A DNA stretch of 64,000 nucleotides from Diphasiastrum complanatum (lineage: Eukaryota; Streptophyta; Lycopodiopsida; Lycopodiales; Lycopodiaceae). The position numbers were made by a program, and so were the translations under genes. Within the stretch, counting starts at the first letter, position 1, and every line of letters starts with the position of its first letter. The notes under the pieces were generated by a model that saw only the letters and a program-made list of their open reading frames with translations, ran no database searches and was not told the DNA's origin. Below are positions 1 through 9,856 of the stretch, one piece after another. Location: contig CM055099.1 of assembly GCA_029204225.1 (NCBI GenBank), forward strand, positions 61,907,753 through 61,971,752, written 5' to 3'.

Positions 1-147
1 GACCTCCGCCGAGTGCATAGCCTTTGGCAAGACCGCGGTAGAGAAAAGGTGGTCTCTAGAAGTAGGATCATGAATATGGTAAGTTAGTACACACTCTCTC
101 TCCATATGTAGCAAGGCAGCATGCCCCTTACGCAGGCGAGATAGAGC

Positions 148-215
148 AGTAGAGCGGAAAGTGAGTAAGGGACCGATGAATAGTAGAGCGGAAAGTGAGT
201 AAGGGACCGATGAAT
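148..215. repeat. 34-bp perfect tandem duplication
   Basis: The unit AGTAGAGCGGAAAGTGAGTA plus 14 further bases occurs at 148-181 and again, identical, at 182-215. It lies in the part of LINE A that follows the RT domain. A perfect duplication inside a decayed element points to a recent replication slip. Confidence 0.9.
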
Positions 216-244
216 AGTACATAGGTGTATGAGGTAACAATCTC

Positions 245-900
245 CAGCGGTTGTCCATCATAATAGAATGTGTCATCTCTCATATGCTACCGGTTAGTGT
301 TAAACACCATGACCTTGGTCTTAGCAATATTCACGATCAGGCCCCACACTAAGCAAAAGCCATAGAGAGCATCAAGATGTCGCTGTAACCCAGAGGTTGA
401 AGAGGATAGCAATGCCACATCGTCCGCATACAGTAGGATAGAAATAATAACATCAGCAAGTGGACATCCATCACCACCCTCCTCCTTGATGATCCGCTCT
501 AGATCATCAATGTACAATGCAAAAAGAGTGGGAGAGAGTGGACATCCCTGCTTGACCCCAACTGTGCTTTGGATAAAAGACGACCAACTGTTGCCATCTC
601 TGAAGCGTGCTAATACCCTCTCATATAAGGTGCTGATAGTCATGATGATATCTTGTGAAAAACCAAGTGAGGATAAGCGCTGAAGTAGCAGGTGCCGTGG
701 AACTGAATCAAAGGCCTTGCGGAAATCCACAAAGCAGCACTATACTCTCCGTCTCTGATGTCGAGCTTCATCTATGATGCACCGTAGGACAAATGCATGA
801 TCAATAGTAGAATATCCGGGTTTGAAGCCATCCTGTCCAAGAGCAAATAACTCGTCTGACTCCACCTGGGATCATTTGGTCAGAGGTGAAAAGAGAGAAT
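245..900 (-). pseudogene. LINE A reverse transcriptase domain
   Basis: The minus-strand translation shows the LINE RT series: a DFRKAFDSVPRHLL block (RT motif A region, 730-690), VKQGCPLSPTLFALYIDDLE (about 560-500) and the catalytic YADDVALLSSS (about 430-400), then KTKVMVFNT. Upstream, GFKPGYSTIDHAF and LRCIIDEARHQRR can be read at about 825-745. A stop or frame break separates this from the 730-287 frame. The enzyme would prime cDNA synthesis at nicked target DNA. The YADD aspartates are present but the ORF around them is broken. Confidence 0.88.
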
Positions 901-1204
901 GTAGCGGGTCAAGTGATAGGGGTGGGGGCGGCATCTGTAGTGTATAAGCGAGTAGCATATTCCACCCAAGAGTTGATATCAATGGGTGAAATTAAAGAAG
1001 ACTTCTTAAAAAAGAGTTTCTAGAAAAGAGAGGAGGAAGAGAAAAGGGATTCTATAAGCTTCTGACCATCTCTTGTTAGATAGGCTTTTTTCGTTTTATT
1101 GACTACATGACGATACTGCTTCTGTACTTGCACCAATAGATTGGGGGAGTGATGCATGGCCAATACCACCTGTTTATGTAAGGTGTGGCAATCAGGTCAT
1201 ACCA

Positions 1205-2060
1205 TCAGTTATAGGTCTTTCGGTGAGTGGAATATGTCTTATGGGGAAAGGCCTGGGTGGCGGCTTGTTTGAGGGAATGTGACAAGAAGCTAGCTTGTTG
1301 CTCAATAGAAGAGGAGAAGGGAAAATCTTCCAAAAGAGTGTTGAGCGTGAGGGTGTATTGTGGGATGAGCTGTGCACGAAAAGAAACACTAGGCTTAGCG
1401 GTCTTGGGTCTAGTGGTTGGAAGGGGTGAAGTCTGACCAACAGAGAGTAAGAGCAGCGAATGATCAGCTAAGGTGGGAGAGAGAATGGTAAAGTTATGAA
1501 TAAGAGGAATCAAGGCTGGCGAGCCAATGAAGTAGTCCACCACACTATGCCCACCTTCATGGGGATGACAAGTGAAAGCTGCTGAATCTGGCCACTACGA
1601 TAAACCATTCAGAATAACCAAGGAATGTGCCTTAGTAATCCTGAGTAGCTGCTCACCAAATGTTGTAGAAGGGGTAGCCCCATCATGAGAAGTTCGCTCA
1701 AGACCTGTATCCAAAATATGAAGCTGGAGATAATCCGTGACTGCATGAAATTCCGTCTGTTTGGTGGCCGTGCGTGCGTTAAAGTCCCCCGCTAAAATTA
1801 CATATCCCCTGAGAGAAAAGATGGCAATATCCTCTGACAAAACCTGAAAAGGGTCTCCACCATAGTCTGCAAATGTCGAGGTCTGAGGAGCAATATAACA
1901 TACTGCCAAGAAGATATCTCTGGCCAAACCTAAAGAATGCCCAACTAATTGTAGCCATATAAAACGTGCATACGGGTCTTGCTTAACCATCTTAAGAGTA
2001 TGACTATACCGGTCCCTGTATAAGCATGCCACTCCACCTGAGCCTCTGGAGGTCTTCCCC
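1205..2060 (-). pseudogene. LINE A APE-type endonuclease domain, broken
   Basis: Two minus-strand segments (2032-1595 and 1543-1205) carry exonuclease-endonuclease-phosphatase signatures. These are an AVCYIAPQTSTF segment, the catalytic GDFNART, and the C-terminal VDYFIGSPALIP followed by DHSLLLLS, where D-H is the catalytic pair. A stop at about 1595 separates the halves. The N-terminal portion seen in LINE B (FWNCNGFL, LLLGETHE) is missing, deleted at the junction with ORF1 near 2060. In an active LINE this domain nicks the target DNA. Confidence 0.85.
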
Positions 2061-2079
2061 CATAGAAATGGTCTAAATA

Positions 2080-2771
2080 CTAAGTTAAATCATCATCTAT
2101 AAAAATAAAGGTCCCTTTCAGCTTGGCTCTAAGTTTCAAGGTAGCAATACGATGATGTACGAGAGACCGGAATTTAATAAATAAAACATTCTCGTCATAT
2201 TTGCCTCTCCAAGCAGTTTCAAACAATTCAATTGTGTGTGAAAGCTTATTGACAAGTAAATCCCTGGCCTCCTCTAGCGGTTTTTCAGCATTCAGAAAGC
2301 CTCTCACTCTAACATTAAGAGCTTTTTTGGCTCTTTTTTCTTGCTCCGAAAACACGCTTTCTAGTCGTGAGTCAATTGAAACATTCAAAGGCAAATCTAC
2401 CATACCATTATCTTTCTTGAACAGTGCTGCCCATGTTTTCGTTTCTTCCACTTGTTTCTCGAGGTTGGAAATCTTGTTAGAGGTTTCTCCAGATCCGTAG
2501 TAGATGAAGGTATGGATGTTCGTAGCTGGCTGATCTCATCCCGCAACTTTTTGACCTCCAATTTTAGTGTTGTGTTTTCACTTTGCACTTCTGAAAATAG
2601 TTCATACAAGTGCCCTACATGATAATGAATGTCTTCAGGTAGGATAGAGCGAGGTATAGTGGCAGGTGAGGCTTTAGATATCACAAACTGAGGAGGAGTA
2701 GAGGGATTAGGTGGAGGAGGAGGAAGAGCTGAGGGTGTATCAAGGTCTTTTGGTTCCATTATTTCCAGCAA
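2080..2771 (-). pseudogene. LINE A ORF1-like nucleic-acid-binding protein
   Basis: The first ATG on the minus strand is at 2771. The product begins with a proline/serine-rich stretch (SALPPPPPNPSTPPQ). A heptad-like segment follows (HVGHLYELFSEVQSENTTL, then KLEVKKLRDEISQLR) that looks like a coiled coil. A frame change near 2400-2450 leads to a C-terminal region with KKALNVRVRGFLNAEKPLEEA and ENVLFIKF, a pattern shared with the ORF1 at 38071-39086 (AFNVRVRGI). I infer an RNA-binding ORF1p with RRM-like folds; the family match is by layout, not by a search. It stops at 2080 after FIDDDLT. Confidence 0.7.
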
Positions 2772-3145
2772 TGATAGAGCGTGGAGGGAGAATCAGACAG
2801 GACTAGCGAAACTAGCAAGAAAATGTATTGTCAGGACTTGGAAAGATTGCGCCCAATCTGGTTGCAAAAACGCTTTGATTTGTGCCCAAAATAACTAGAA
2901 ACAGGGATCAGAGCAATGTTCTTTGCATGTGAAAGTGTGTTTCAAGCTAAAATCAATATGCTGATTGGGCAGAAAGCAGTGCCTTGTTCATCTAAACAAT
3001 GATTTGAAAAATCTGGCTCGAAATGGGTGTTGACGGGCTATGGTCCAAAGCACTAAAGGACGTGTATTTGGGTGCCTAGATGTGGTAAGAATGTTTTCTG
3101 CAAGACACTTTCTGATATGATCACAATATGCTACCGAAGGTAGTG
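2772..3145. other. Probable LINE A 5' leader, left part
   Basis: There is no coding sequence here. The segment lies between the LINE A ORF1 start and the copia insertion. With 14697-15540 it probably forms a single leader that was split when the copia element inserted, since the two are rejoined exactly at the GTATA duplication. Nothing else is recognisable. Confidence 0.5.
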
Positions 3146-3150
3146 GTATA

Positions 3151-3308
3151 TGACAAATTCCAAGGCCTAGCTATGGAGTATCATAACAGCATAGTAAGTA
3201 CACTATGAAAGCTTGAAAAAACCAGCTATGGAGTAGAACACAAAAGCAAGAGAGAGAGAGAGGACTTCAAAGCTCACACAACTTGAATGATTATTCAAAG
3301 TGTAGTAG
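3151..3308 (-). repeat. Copia 3' LTR, distal part (split by gypsy 1)
   Basis: This matches 14307-14453 of the intact 5' LTR, with a few substitutions and a small insertion. It ends at AGTAG (3304-3308), the left copy of the gypsy target duplication. Confidence 0.93.
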
Positions 3309-3665
3309 TGTTACGAGCTCGTAACCAGTGCCGAACCCTAGAGAACACAGATAGGTCAGATACCACAGTCAGGGTGGTGTCCAGTGTACATGACCAACAG
3401 GGCAAGACAGTGTGAGTAGTGTGCCCCAGCACGGTCCATAGCCATGGCGGCCTAACACAGCCTAGGGACCCTGTCAGCAGGATAGGGCTCCCAGTTGGGT
3501 CCCGACGTGCAGTCGGCCACGTCAGTGCCACGTGGCCGACACTTGGCAGTAGCATGCTACCAGTCCTCACACTGGGCTAGGAGGGGCTTACTCTATATCA
3601 GGGAGTAGGCAAGGTTGGGTGGATCAGTTAGTGTTTGCCCTACTGTGGTGTTAGGACTTATTACA
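3309..3665 (+). repeat. Gypsy 1 5' LTR
   Basis: It starts TGTTACGAGCTCG and ends CTTATTACA, giving canonical TG...CA ends. It should hold the element promoter; I can identify no unambiguous TATA box. Confidence 0.95.
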
Positions 3666-3666
3666 C

Positions 3667-3679
3667 TGGTATCAGAGCC
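3667..3679 (+). promoter_or_regulatory. Gypsy 1 primer binding site
   Basis: TGGTATCAGAGCC lies one base after the 5' LTR. It is the standard plant complement of the initiator Met-tRNA 3' end. Confidence 0.93.
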
Positions 3680-4463
3680 ATCTCCATCCTAGGGAGTTCA
3701 GGAGCAGCAGTAGAGAAAGCTATCAGAAGATAGGAAAGATCTTGGAGATTCTCAGGAAAGAATTGAGGAGGAAAATCGCTGTGGGAACAGCTTTAAAATC
3801 CTTGAAATTTGCTGGGAATTTACAGTTGTTAGAGGCAATTTCCTTGTACAGTTCTAGCGCTGACAGATCAACTTGCATCCCTGATTTTCGAATGTTTTTA
3901 TCCAGATTTCTGAGCGGATTATGGGGACAGATCTGAGGACAGGTCCAGCGCTGCCAAATCAGGGTTGAGCTTCGATTTCGGAGTGAAGTTTCCGGATTTT
4001 GAAGTAGTTTCAGGGCAGAAATTTTGAGGCAGATTCAGCGCTGGACAGGCAGGAGTTAAACTGTAGTTTGCTCGCCGATTTTTAGAAGTTTTTGCTCCAA
4101 CTTTGGTGATCAGACAGAGGACAGATCAGCGACCAGTCTCCTATGTAAAATCTTGGATATTCAATTTGATTGGTAGTGTCAAATTCGAAAATTCTGGAGC
4201 AGAAACAGCCTTAATCAGACAACGAGGGAAGGGGTCAAGACAATCGGAAGTTTCTTTCTTTTTCTTGGTACCCTGATCTCTGATTTTTCCGGACAGCAGA
4301 TCTGAAAGCAGTGGAGGAAGAGCTGAAAGGGCTTTTCTTGATCCTCTCTGTGGAAGTACAGTCCTCAGAAACAGCTAAGTCATCTTTCCTTTCCCTTGTA
4401 CAGTTGTAAATTGGTCTTTTTTTTTCCTTCAGAAGTTTAGGTAGTTCTCTTTCAGTTCTGAAG
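3680..4463 (+). other. Gypsy 1 untranslated leader
   Basis: This 0.8-kb leader has no coding sequence that fits gag. It contains degenerate repeats of an AGCGCTG-based motif (AGCGCTGACAGATCA, AGCGCTGCCAAATCA, AGCGCTGGACAGGCA) set among T-rich stretches such as CCGGATTTT. Packaging or dimerisation signals usually lie in this interval, but none can be assigned. Confidence 0.7.
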
Positions 4464-5700
4464 ATGACCACTCCTCAGGGACCTGATCAACCCCCGGAGA
4501 GAGGCTTCGACGAACTTGAAACAGAAGCCTTGGCTTACAGAAAAGGGAAGGAACCTATGGAAGTAGAAGAACAGGAACAGTTCGCCGAAGAACTTGACGA
4601 ACTGGTTACCAAGGAGCAATTCCTCCAATTGGTAACAGAAGTGGATGAACTAAAGTTGGCATTAGCCAATTTCAAGTCCAGTGTGGACGACTCGTTCGCT
4701 GAACTCAAAAACTTGATTTTGAGTTCCGCGAAAGGAAGCCTTCCCTCCACTTCTCAGTTATCTCCTTCTCCACTTCCATCAGTTTCGGGTGAGACTTTAC
4801 GGTCTCACCCTAGTGTTTTTAAAGACTTAAAACCTCCTACTTTTAATGGGGAAGAGAAGGATAGAAATGCAGATATTCTACAAACCTTCCTCAGCAAATG
4901 GAAGAACATTCATGCTCTTAAACAGACCCCTGACCATTTGCAAGCTATTGAGGCCAGTCTTTCCTTAGAGCCTATGGCCTATAAGTGGTGGTTAAATCTC
5001 CAGGAGACTGGGCAGACTCCCCGGTCATGGAAAGCTTTTGAAGAAGCTTTCCTAAGAGAATTTCTACCAGAGAATGAACTTGATAGAGCCTGGGAAGCCT
5101 GGGAAAGAACAGTAATGGACAAGTCCCTCATCCAATATATCTCGCAGTATCGAGAAGCAATTTTAAAGATTAAAAATATGGATGACTAGCAGAAAATCAG
5201 GGGATTTGTCCGTGGCCTCAAAGATGAATATAAAGTAGAGGTCTTGAGAAACTGGCCTACTACCCTTGAGCAAGCTCTCAGATATGCTCAAATCTATGAT
5301 GATTCAGTGGGTAGGAAGAGGGCGAGACAACAGCCACTTTCTGAGCAGCCTTCTAAGAAAGACTTTCAATTTAAAAAGAAATTTTTTAAAAAAAAGAAAG
5401 AAGATAAATTTAAAGGTGAAGCTCCTCAGAAACGCCCTTCACTCATACAACCCTTAAAACCAGATGATTTTGAGAAAGCCAAACAAGAACCTTTGTGCTT
5501 TGTGTGTATGGGCAAGGGACACACAGTCAGACAGTGTCCCAAGGGGCCTTTCACTAAAAAAGATAAAAAAGATAAAAAACAAGTTCATCTTGTTCAGACT
5601 GTATGTTTCCCCAGTGACTCGGCAGCTTCCGAGATCAAAGTGTATCATGAAGATCATGAACACTGTTGCCAGCTGACCTCAGCAATGCTAGCGAGACCCT
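4464..5700 (+). pseudogene. Gypsy 1 gag with zinc knuckle, one in-frame TAG
   Basis: I chose the ATG at 4464 because it opens the frame that carries the whole gag-pol. The N-terminus is acidic and coiled-coil-like (KEPMEVEEQEQFAEELDEL). The capsid-like region (PPTFNGEEKDRNADILQTFL, YKWWLNL, AFLREFLPENE) is typical of Ty3/gypsy gag. A TAG at 5187-5189 interrupts it, and the same frame continues with KIRGFVRGLKDEYKVEVL. A lysine-rich stretch (KKFFKKKKEDKFK) precedes the CCHC knuckle CFVCMGKGHTVRQC at about 5497-5540. The product would form the particle and bind genomic RNA. Confidence 0.9.
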
Positions 5701-6083
5701 TCAGCTTTGGGCCGCATGACCTAGTACGTATGCATGGGAAAGTTGGTAACCAGTCACTAAGAGTCATGGTTGATGATGGGGCAACCCATAATTTCATCAA
5801 CCACACCCTGGTTAAAAAGCTTAAACTACTAGAAGTACCTAGTCAGCATAGGTACATAGTTTCATTAGCTAAGGGTGAACATAAAAAAGTATGGGAAACT
5901 ATGGTAAGTAAGTTAAATCTTGGTATTCAGGGGTACCAAGATGAAATAAACTTTCAGATAATGCACCTGGATCGAACAGACATTGTTCTCGGGAGAGATT
6001 GGCTCTACAGTTTAGGACCTTCCCTCCATAGAAACTATTAGGAGAACACCCTCAGCTTTCAGCATAAAGGCCGAGAGATCCAG
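5700..6083 (+). pseudogene. Gypsy 1 aspartic protease, followed by an in-frame TAG
   Basis: The retropepsin-like motif MVDDGATHNFINHTLV (about 5766-5813) has the catalytic Asp in DDGA, where DTGA or DSGA is more usual. The flap region and the terminal DIVLGRDWLYSLGP are typical of plant gypsy proteases. A TAG at 6039-6041 lies just downstream, and the frame continues unchanged into the linker [20 protein letters not shown] and the RT. The protease would mature the gag-pol polyprotein. Confidence 0.88.
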
Positions 6084-7160
6084 TTGCATGGGGAGCATGA
6101 TGTTCCCAACAACCCTATGGTCTGCAGTTCAGAGCTCTGTCAGCTAATCGGAGACGAAGATCATCACGTATTCTTATGTGACTTTCAGTTTATTCCTGAA
6201 GTTTCTATTTCCAGTTCTATTCAGCGGAAAATCAGTAAATTAGAAACTTTATTGTCTAAATTTAAAGACGTTTTTCCTGAAGATTTACCACATGGTTTAC
6301 CACCTAGCAGAGAGGTAGATCATGTAATAAACCTAGTACCAGGTACAGGACCTGTTTCTAAACCTCCGTATCGGGTCAGCCGAATAGAGGATGAAGAAAT
6401 AACTAGGCAGTTAACAGACTATCTTGGGAAAGGCCAAATTCAGACCAGTAGTTCACCATGGGCCTCACCAGTCCTATTGGTGAAAAAGAAAGAGGGGTCT
6501 ATGCGTCTTTGCGTAGATTACAGAGCCCTCAATAAAGTCACAATTAAGAATAAATACCCTATGCCTCGGGCAGACGAGTGGTTTGATCAACTCGACGGGG
6601 CTAAGTTTTTCAGTAAAATAGACCTCAGATCGAGATATCATCAAGTCCGTATAAAATCGGAAGATGTCTCGAAAACAGCTTTTAGGACTCGTCACGGTCA
6701 TTATGAGTTTAAGGTGATGCCATTTGGGCTCACAAATGCTCCAGCTACCTTTATGACCTTGATGAACAATGTCCTCAGACCATACTTGGGTAAGTTTGTA
6801 GTCGTATTTCTAGATGACATCCTCGTTTACAGCAAAACGAGGAAGGAGCATCTAAAACACCTCAGAAAGGTGTTTCGACTGCTCAGAAAGCATAAGCTCT
6901 ATGCTAAACAATCCAAGTGTGAATTCTTCGTTGAAGAAGTAGCGTATTTGGGTCACATTATCTCTTCAGATGGGATTAAGATGGACCCAAATAAGGTTAA
7001 AGCCATACTCAGTTGGCTGAGACCTCAGAATATTTTGGAACTTCAGATCTTTCTTGGTCTGGCGGGATATTACAGACGATTTGTCAAGGAATATGCTCAG
7101 ATAGCAGTTCCTATGACATATCTCCTTAAGGGGAAGGGAAAGGAGTTTTTTTGGGAGTCC
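6084..7160 (+). pseudogene. Gypsy 1 reverse transcriptase
   Basis: The canonical blocks run in order: [68 protein letters not shown] (motif A), [16 protein letters not shown] (motif B) and [13 protein letters not shown] (motif C, catalytic DD). The frame breaks in a T-run near 7145-7152. Upstream one reads [12 protein letters not shown]; downstream, in another frame, [20 protein letters not shown]. The enzyme copies the RNA genome into cDNA. Confidence 0.92.
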
Positions 7161-8986
7161 GCCAGCAGGAGAGCTTTGATGCTCTCAAAACAGCCTTAGC
7201 TACAGCACCGGTTTTAAAAGTCGTTGACCCCAATCAGCCATTTGTGGTCGAAACAGATGCTAGCGACTTTGCAGTAGGTGCTGTGCTAACTCAGGGCGGA
7301 CGACCAGTTGCATTCGAGAGTAAAAAACTCGAGTTAGCTCAGACTAGGTACAGTGCCTATGAAAAGGAACTCTTTTCTATAGTACATGCCCTTAAGACTT
7401 GGAGGCATTATTTGTATGGTGCCAACTTTGAGGTCCTGACAGACCATGAGAGTCTCGGATACCTTTGCAATCAACTTGAGCTTAGAGGTCGGAAAGCTCG
7501 TTGGGCAGAGTTGATGCAAGAGTTTGACATGTCTATGAGATATAGGCGTGGAAAATTCAATACAGTAGCAGATGCCCTTAGCAGAATGCCTATGATAAAC
7601 GAGCTGAGTTTTACTCAGATTCGTAATGAGTTACTTGAGTCCTTGAGAGGGAAATGCCAGTATGATGCATTCTTCTCTATTATCTGGAACTCAGTCCAGA
7701 ACAGACAGTTACAGACTCTAGAACCAGTTCCCGGGGTTGGTGCCAGTTCATCCAAGAATACGGCAGCTTCCGTTGAGGATGATGATGAGTCCGAGTATAC
7801 GTCGTCAGATGACGTTGAGGATTCTGAGCCTGTATTACCCAAGCAAACCCCAGTGGTTGAGGGTCAATTGACTCAAGGATTCAAATGGAAACAATATTCC
7901 ATTCAGGATGAGTACTTGCTCTATAGAGATAGAGTATGTGTCCCCAATTCAGAGGATTATAGGCAGCAGGTCCTATATGAATGTCATGACAATCCTAGCG
8001 CGGGACACCCGGGCATACAGAAGACCTATGAGCTTCTTCGTATGCAATTTTTCTGGCCCAGTATGAAAAAGGACGTCCACCAGTATGTAACCAGTTGCCA
8101 GAAATGTCAAGTAAATAAAGCAGAGCGTTTAAAGGCAGGAGGGTTGTTGCATCCCTTAGAAATACCAGCTGGTAAATGGGAGAGTATCTCCATGGATTTT
8201 ATAGTAGGCCTGCCTAAAACCCAAAAGGGTAATGACGCTATATGGGTCACAGTTGACCGTCTAACCAAAATGGCTCATTTTATTCCGACCAAAACAACCG
8301 TTAGAGCTCTAGAGTTAGCGAGGTTGTCTGTGGACGGGCTATTTAAATTGTACGGTCTACCTTCCGGCATAGTCAGCGACCGGGACAGTAAGTTTACTGG
8401 AAATTTTTGGAGGGCAGTATTCCATCATCTCCATACTAAACTTAACATGAGTACCACCGACCATCCACAGACGGACGGTCAAACAGAAAGGGTAAATCAA
8501 GTGCTGGAGGATATGCTTCGTGCATACGTCAGCAAGAAGCAGACTAATTGGGAGGAGTATCTCTTGATATTAGAGTTTGCTTACAATGGTACCAAACATT
8601 CAGCTACGGGATACAGCCCATTTATGTTGATGTACGGTTTTCAGCCACGCTCACCCACAGCTGTAGGGTTTAAACAAGAAAAAGTTGAAGCAGCCAGAAA
8701 CTTTTTAGAGGACCTAAACCAGATGATAGAACATGCTAAGCGTAGCATTAGACAGTCCCAGGATCGAGCCAGGCATTATGCAGATCCACACAGACGGGAT
8801 GTGCAGTTCTCCACTGGTGAGAAAGTCTACTTGAGAGTCCCAGTTGACTCTAAAATCCTCAAATCAGGAGTGTGTGCTAAGTTGTCTCCAAGGTATTGTG
8901 GTCCCTTTACCATCAGTAGGAGACTAGGCGAGGTCACCTATGAACTAGAACTCCCACACAGCAGTAAGGTTTTTCCAGTCATGTAA
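7151..8986 (+). pseudogene. Gypsy 1 RNase H and integrase
   Basis: The 611-codon frame opens after the frameshift near 7150. RNase H shows VVETDASDFAVGAVLTQGGR, YEKELFSIVHALKTWRHYL, LTDHESLGYL and NTVADALSR. A linker follows. The integrase HHCC zinc finger is H-x-H with CQKCQVNKAE (about 7980-8115). The catalytic core carries D (SMDFIVGLPKTQKGND), D (GIVSDRDSKFTG) and E (DHPQTDGQTERVNQVLEDML). The stop at 8984-8986 is caused by a frameshift, since the next frame continues the expected HVNQLRKVLTRSDN. Confidence 0.93.
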
Positions 8987-9246
8987 ATCAGTTACGAAAA
9001 GTCTTAACCAGATCAGACAATCTGGTAGGGGACAGTGTTCAACTTCTCCCATTGGATCCTCAACAACCTCCACATGAACCAGAGGAGATTCTTGATAGTA
9101 GAGAGACGCAGACTCGTCATACTCTATACCAAGAATATCTGGTTAAGTGGAATGATCAGCCTGTTGAGAATGCCACTTGGGAAAGAGGCAGCGTCCTTCG
9201 CAAGATTTTTCCAGACTTTGTCTTAGAGGACCAAGACGGTTCTTAA
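8980..9246 (+). pseudogene. Gypsy 1 integrase tail with chromodomain
   Basis: After the frame change near 8980 the polyprotein continues as HVNQLRKVLTRSDNLVGDSV and ends with EYLVKWNDQPVENATWERGS, stopping at about 9246. Y-L-V-K-W...A-T-W-E is the chromodomain core that marks the chromovirus branch of Ty3/gypsy and guides integration to chromatin. The stop lies directly before the purine tract and the 3' LTR, as expected. Confidence 0.85.
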
Positions 9247-9257
9247 GGGGGAGGGAG
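9244..9257 (+). promoter_or_regulatory. Gypsy 1 polypurine tract
   Basis: The purine-rich AAGGGGGAGGGAG immediately precedes the 3' LTR TGTTACGAG. This is the position of the plus-strand cDNA primer. Confidence 0.9.
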
Positions 9258-9614
9258 TGTTACGAGCTCGTAACCAGTGCCGACCCTAGAGAACACAGAT
9301 AGGTCAGATACCACAGTCAGGGTGGTGTCCAGTGTACATGACCAACAGGGCAAGACAGTGTGAGTAGTGTGCCCCAGCACGGTCCATAGCCATGGCAGGC
9401 CTAACACAGCCTAGGGACCCTGTCAGCAGGATAGGGCTCCCAGTTGGGTCCCGACGTGCAGTCGGCCACGTCAGTGCCACGTTGCCGACACTTGGCAGTA
9501 GCATGCTACCAGTCCTCACACTGGGCTAGGAGGGGCTTACTCTATATCAGGGAGTAGGCAAGGTTGGGTGGATCAGTTAGTGTTTGCCCTACTGTGGTGT
9601 TAGGACTTATTACA
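9258..9614 (+). repeat. Gypsy 1 3' LTR
   Basis: It has the same 357-bp length as the 5' LTR and differs at three positions. It is followed at once by the AGTAG target duplication. Confidence 0.95.
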
Positions 9615-9619
9615 AGTAG

Positions 9620-9856
9620 GACGTGGAAACCCCTCCAAACTTTGGGCTACATTTAGCATGTAATGTATAGAGGTGGTGTCTTGCTAATTCTAGATCTAGA
9701 ACCCACATGGGTCCTCAACCTACTTGATATTACTTGCCTAATTAGCACAAGTGGGGTGTCCTATGTACATAAATGTTTTACCCCCATGTCTTATGCACAA
9801 CTTACAAGTTACAAGTATACAAGCCTTAAGGGGCAAAATAGGCATTTATTTCAACA
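9620..9856 (-). repeat. Copia 3' LTR, proximal part
   Basis: It resumes the copia LTR exactly where 3308 stopped and matches 14455-14691. In element sense the LTR starts TGTTGAAATAAATGCC at 9856. A GAGGTGGGG purine tract (9857-9865) precedes it and lies inside the end of the pol frame. Confidence 0.93.

Larger units (their letters stand above)
1..3145 (-). mobile_element. LINE A: decayed L1-like retrotransposon, 3' end outside window
   Basis: Read on the minus strand the order is a coiled-coil ORF1 (2771-2080), an endonuclease (about 2060-1205) and a reverse transcriptase (about 890 down to 245). This is the order of plant L1-type LINEs. The element runs off the left edge, so its 3' tail is not visible. 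Frames are broken in several places. A deletion joins the end of ORF1 to the middle of the endonuclease near 2060, and another removes sequence just upstream of the RT near 890. The 5' leader seems to continue at 14697-15540, beyond the copia insertion. The copy is certainly non-functional. Confidence 0.85.
3309..9614 (+). mobile_element. Ty3/gypsy chromovirus 1, young nested insertion
   Basis: The element has 357-bp LTRs (3309-3665 and 9258-9614), a tRNA-Met primer binding site, a purine-rich tract, and gag, protease, RT, RNase H, integrase and chromodomain on one strand. The 5-bp duplication AGTAG lies at 3304-3308 and 9615-9619. Comparing the LTRs base by base shows three differences: a one-base deletion, a one-base insertion and one G/T change. 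That makes it recent. Even so, the coding region has two in-frame TAG codons (5187, 6039) and two frameshifts (near 7150 and near 8980). It needs help in trans, or these changes arose early. Confidence 0.96.
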
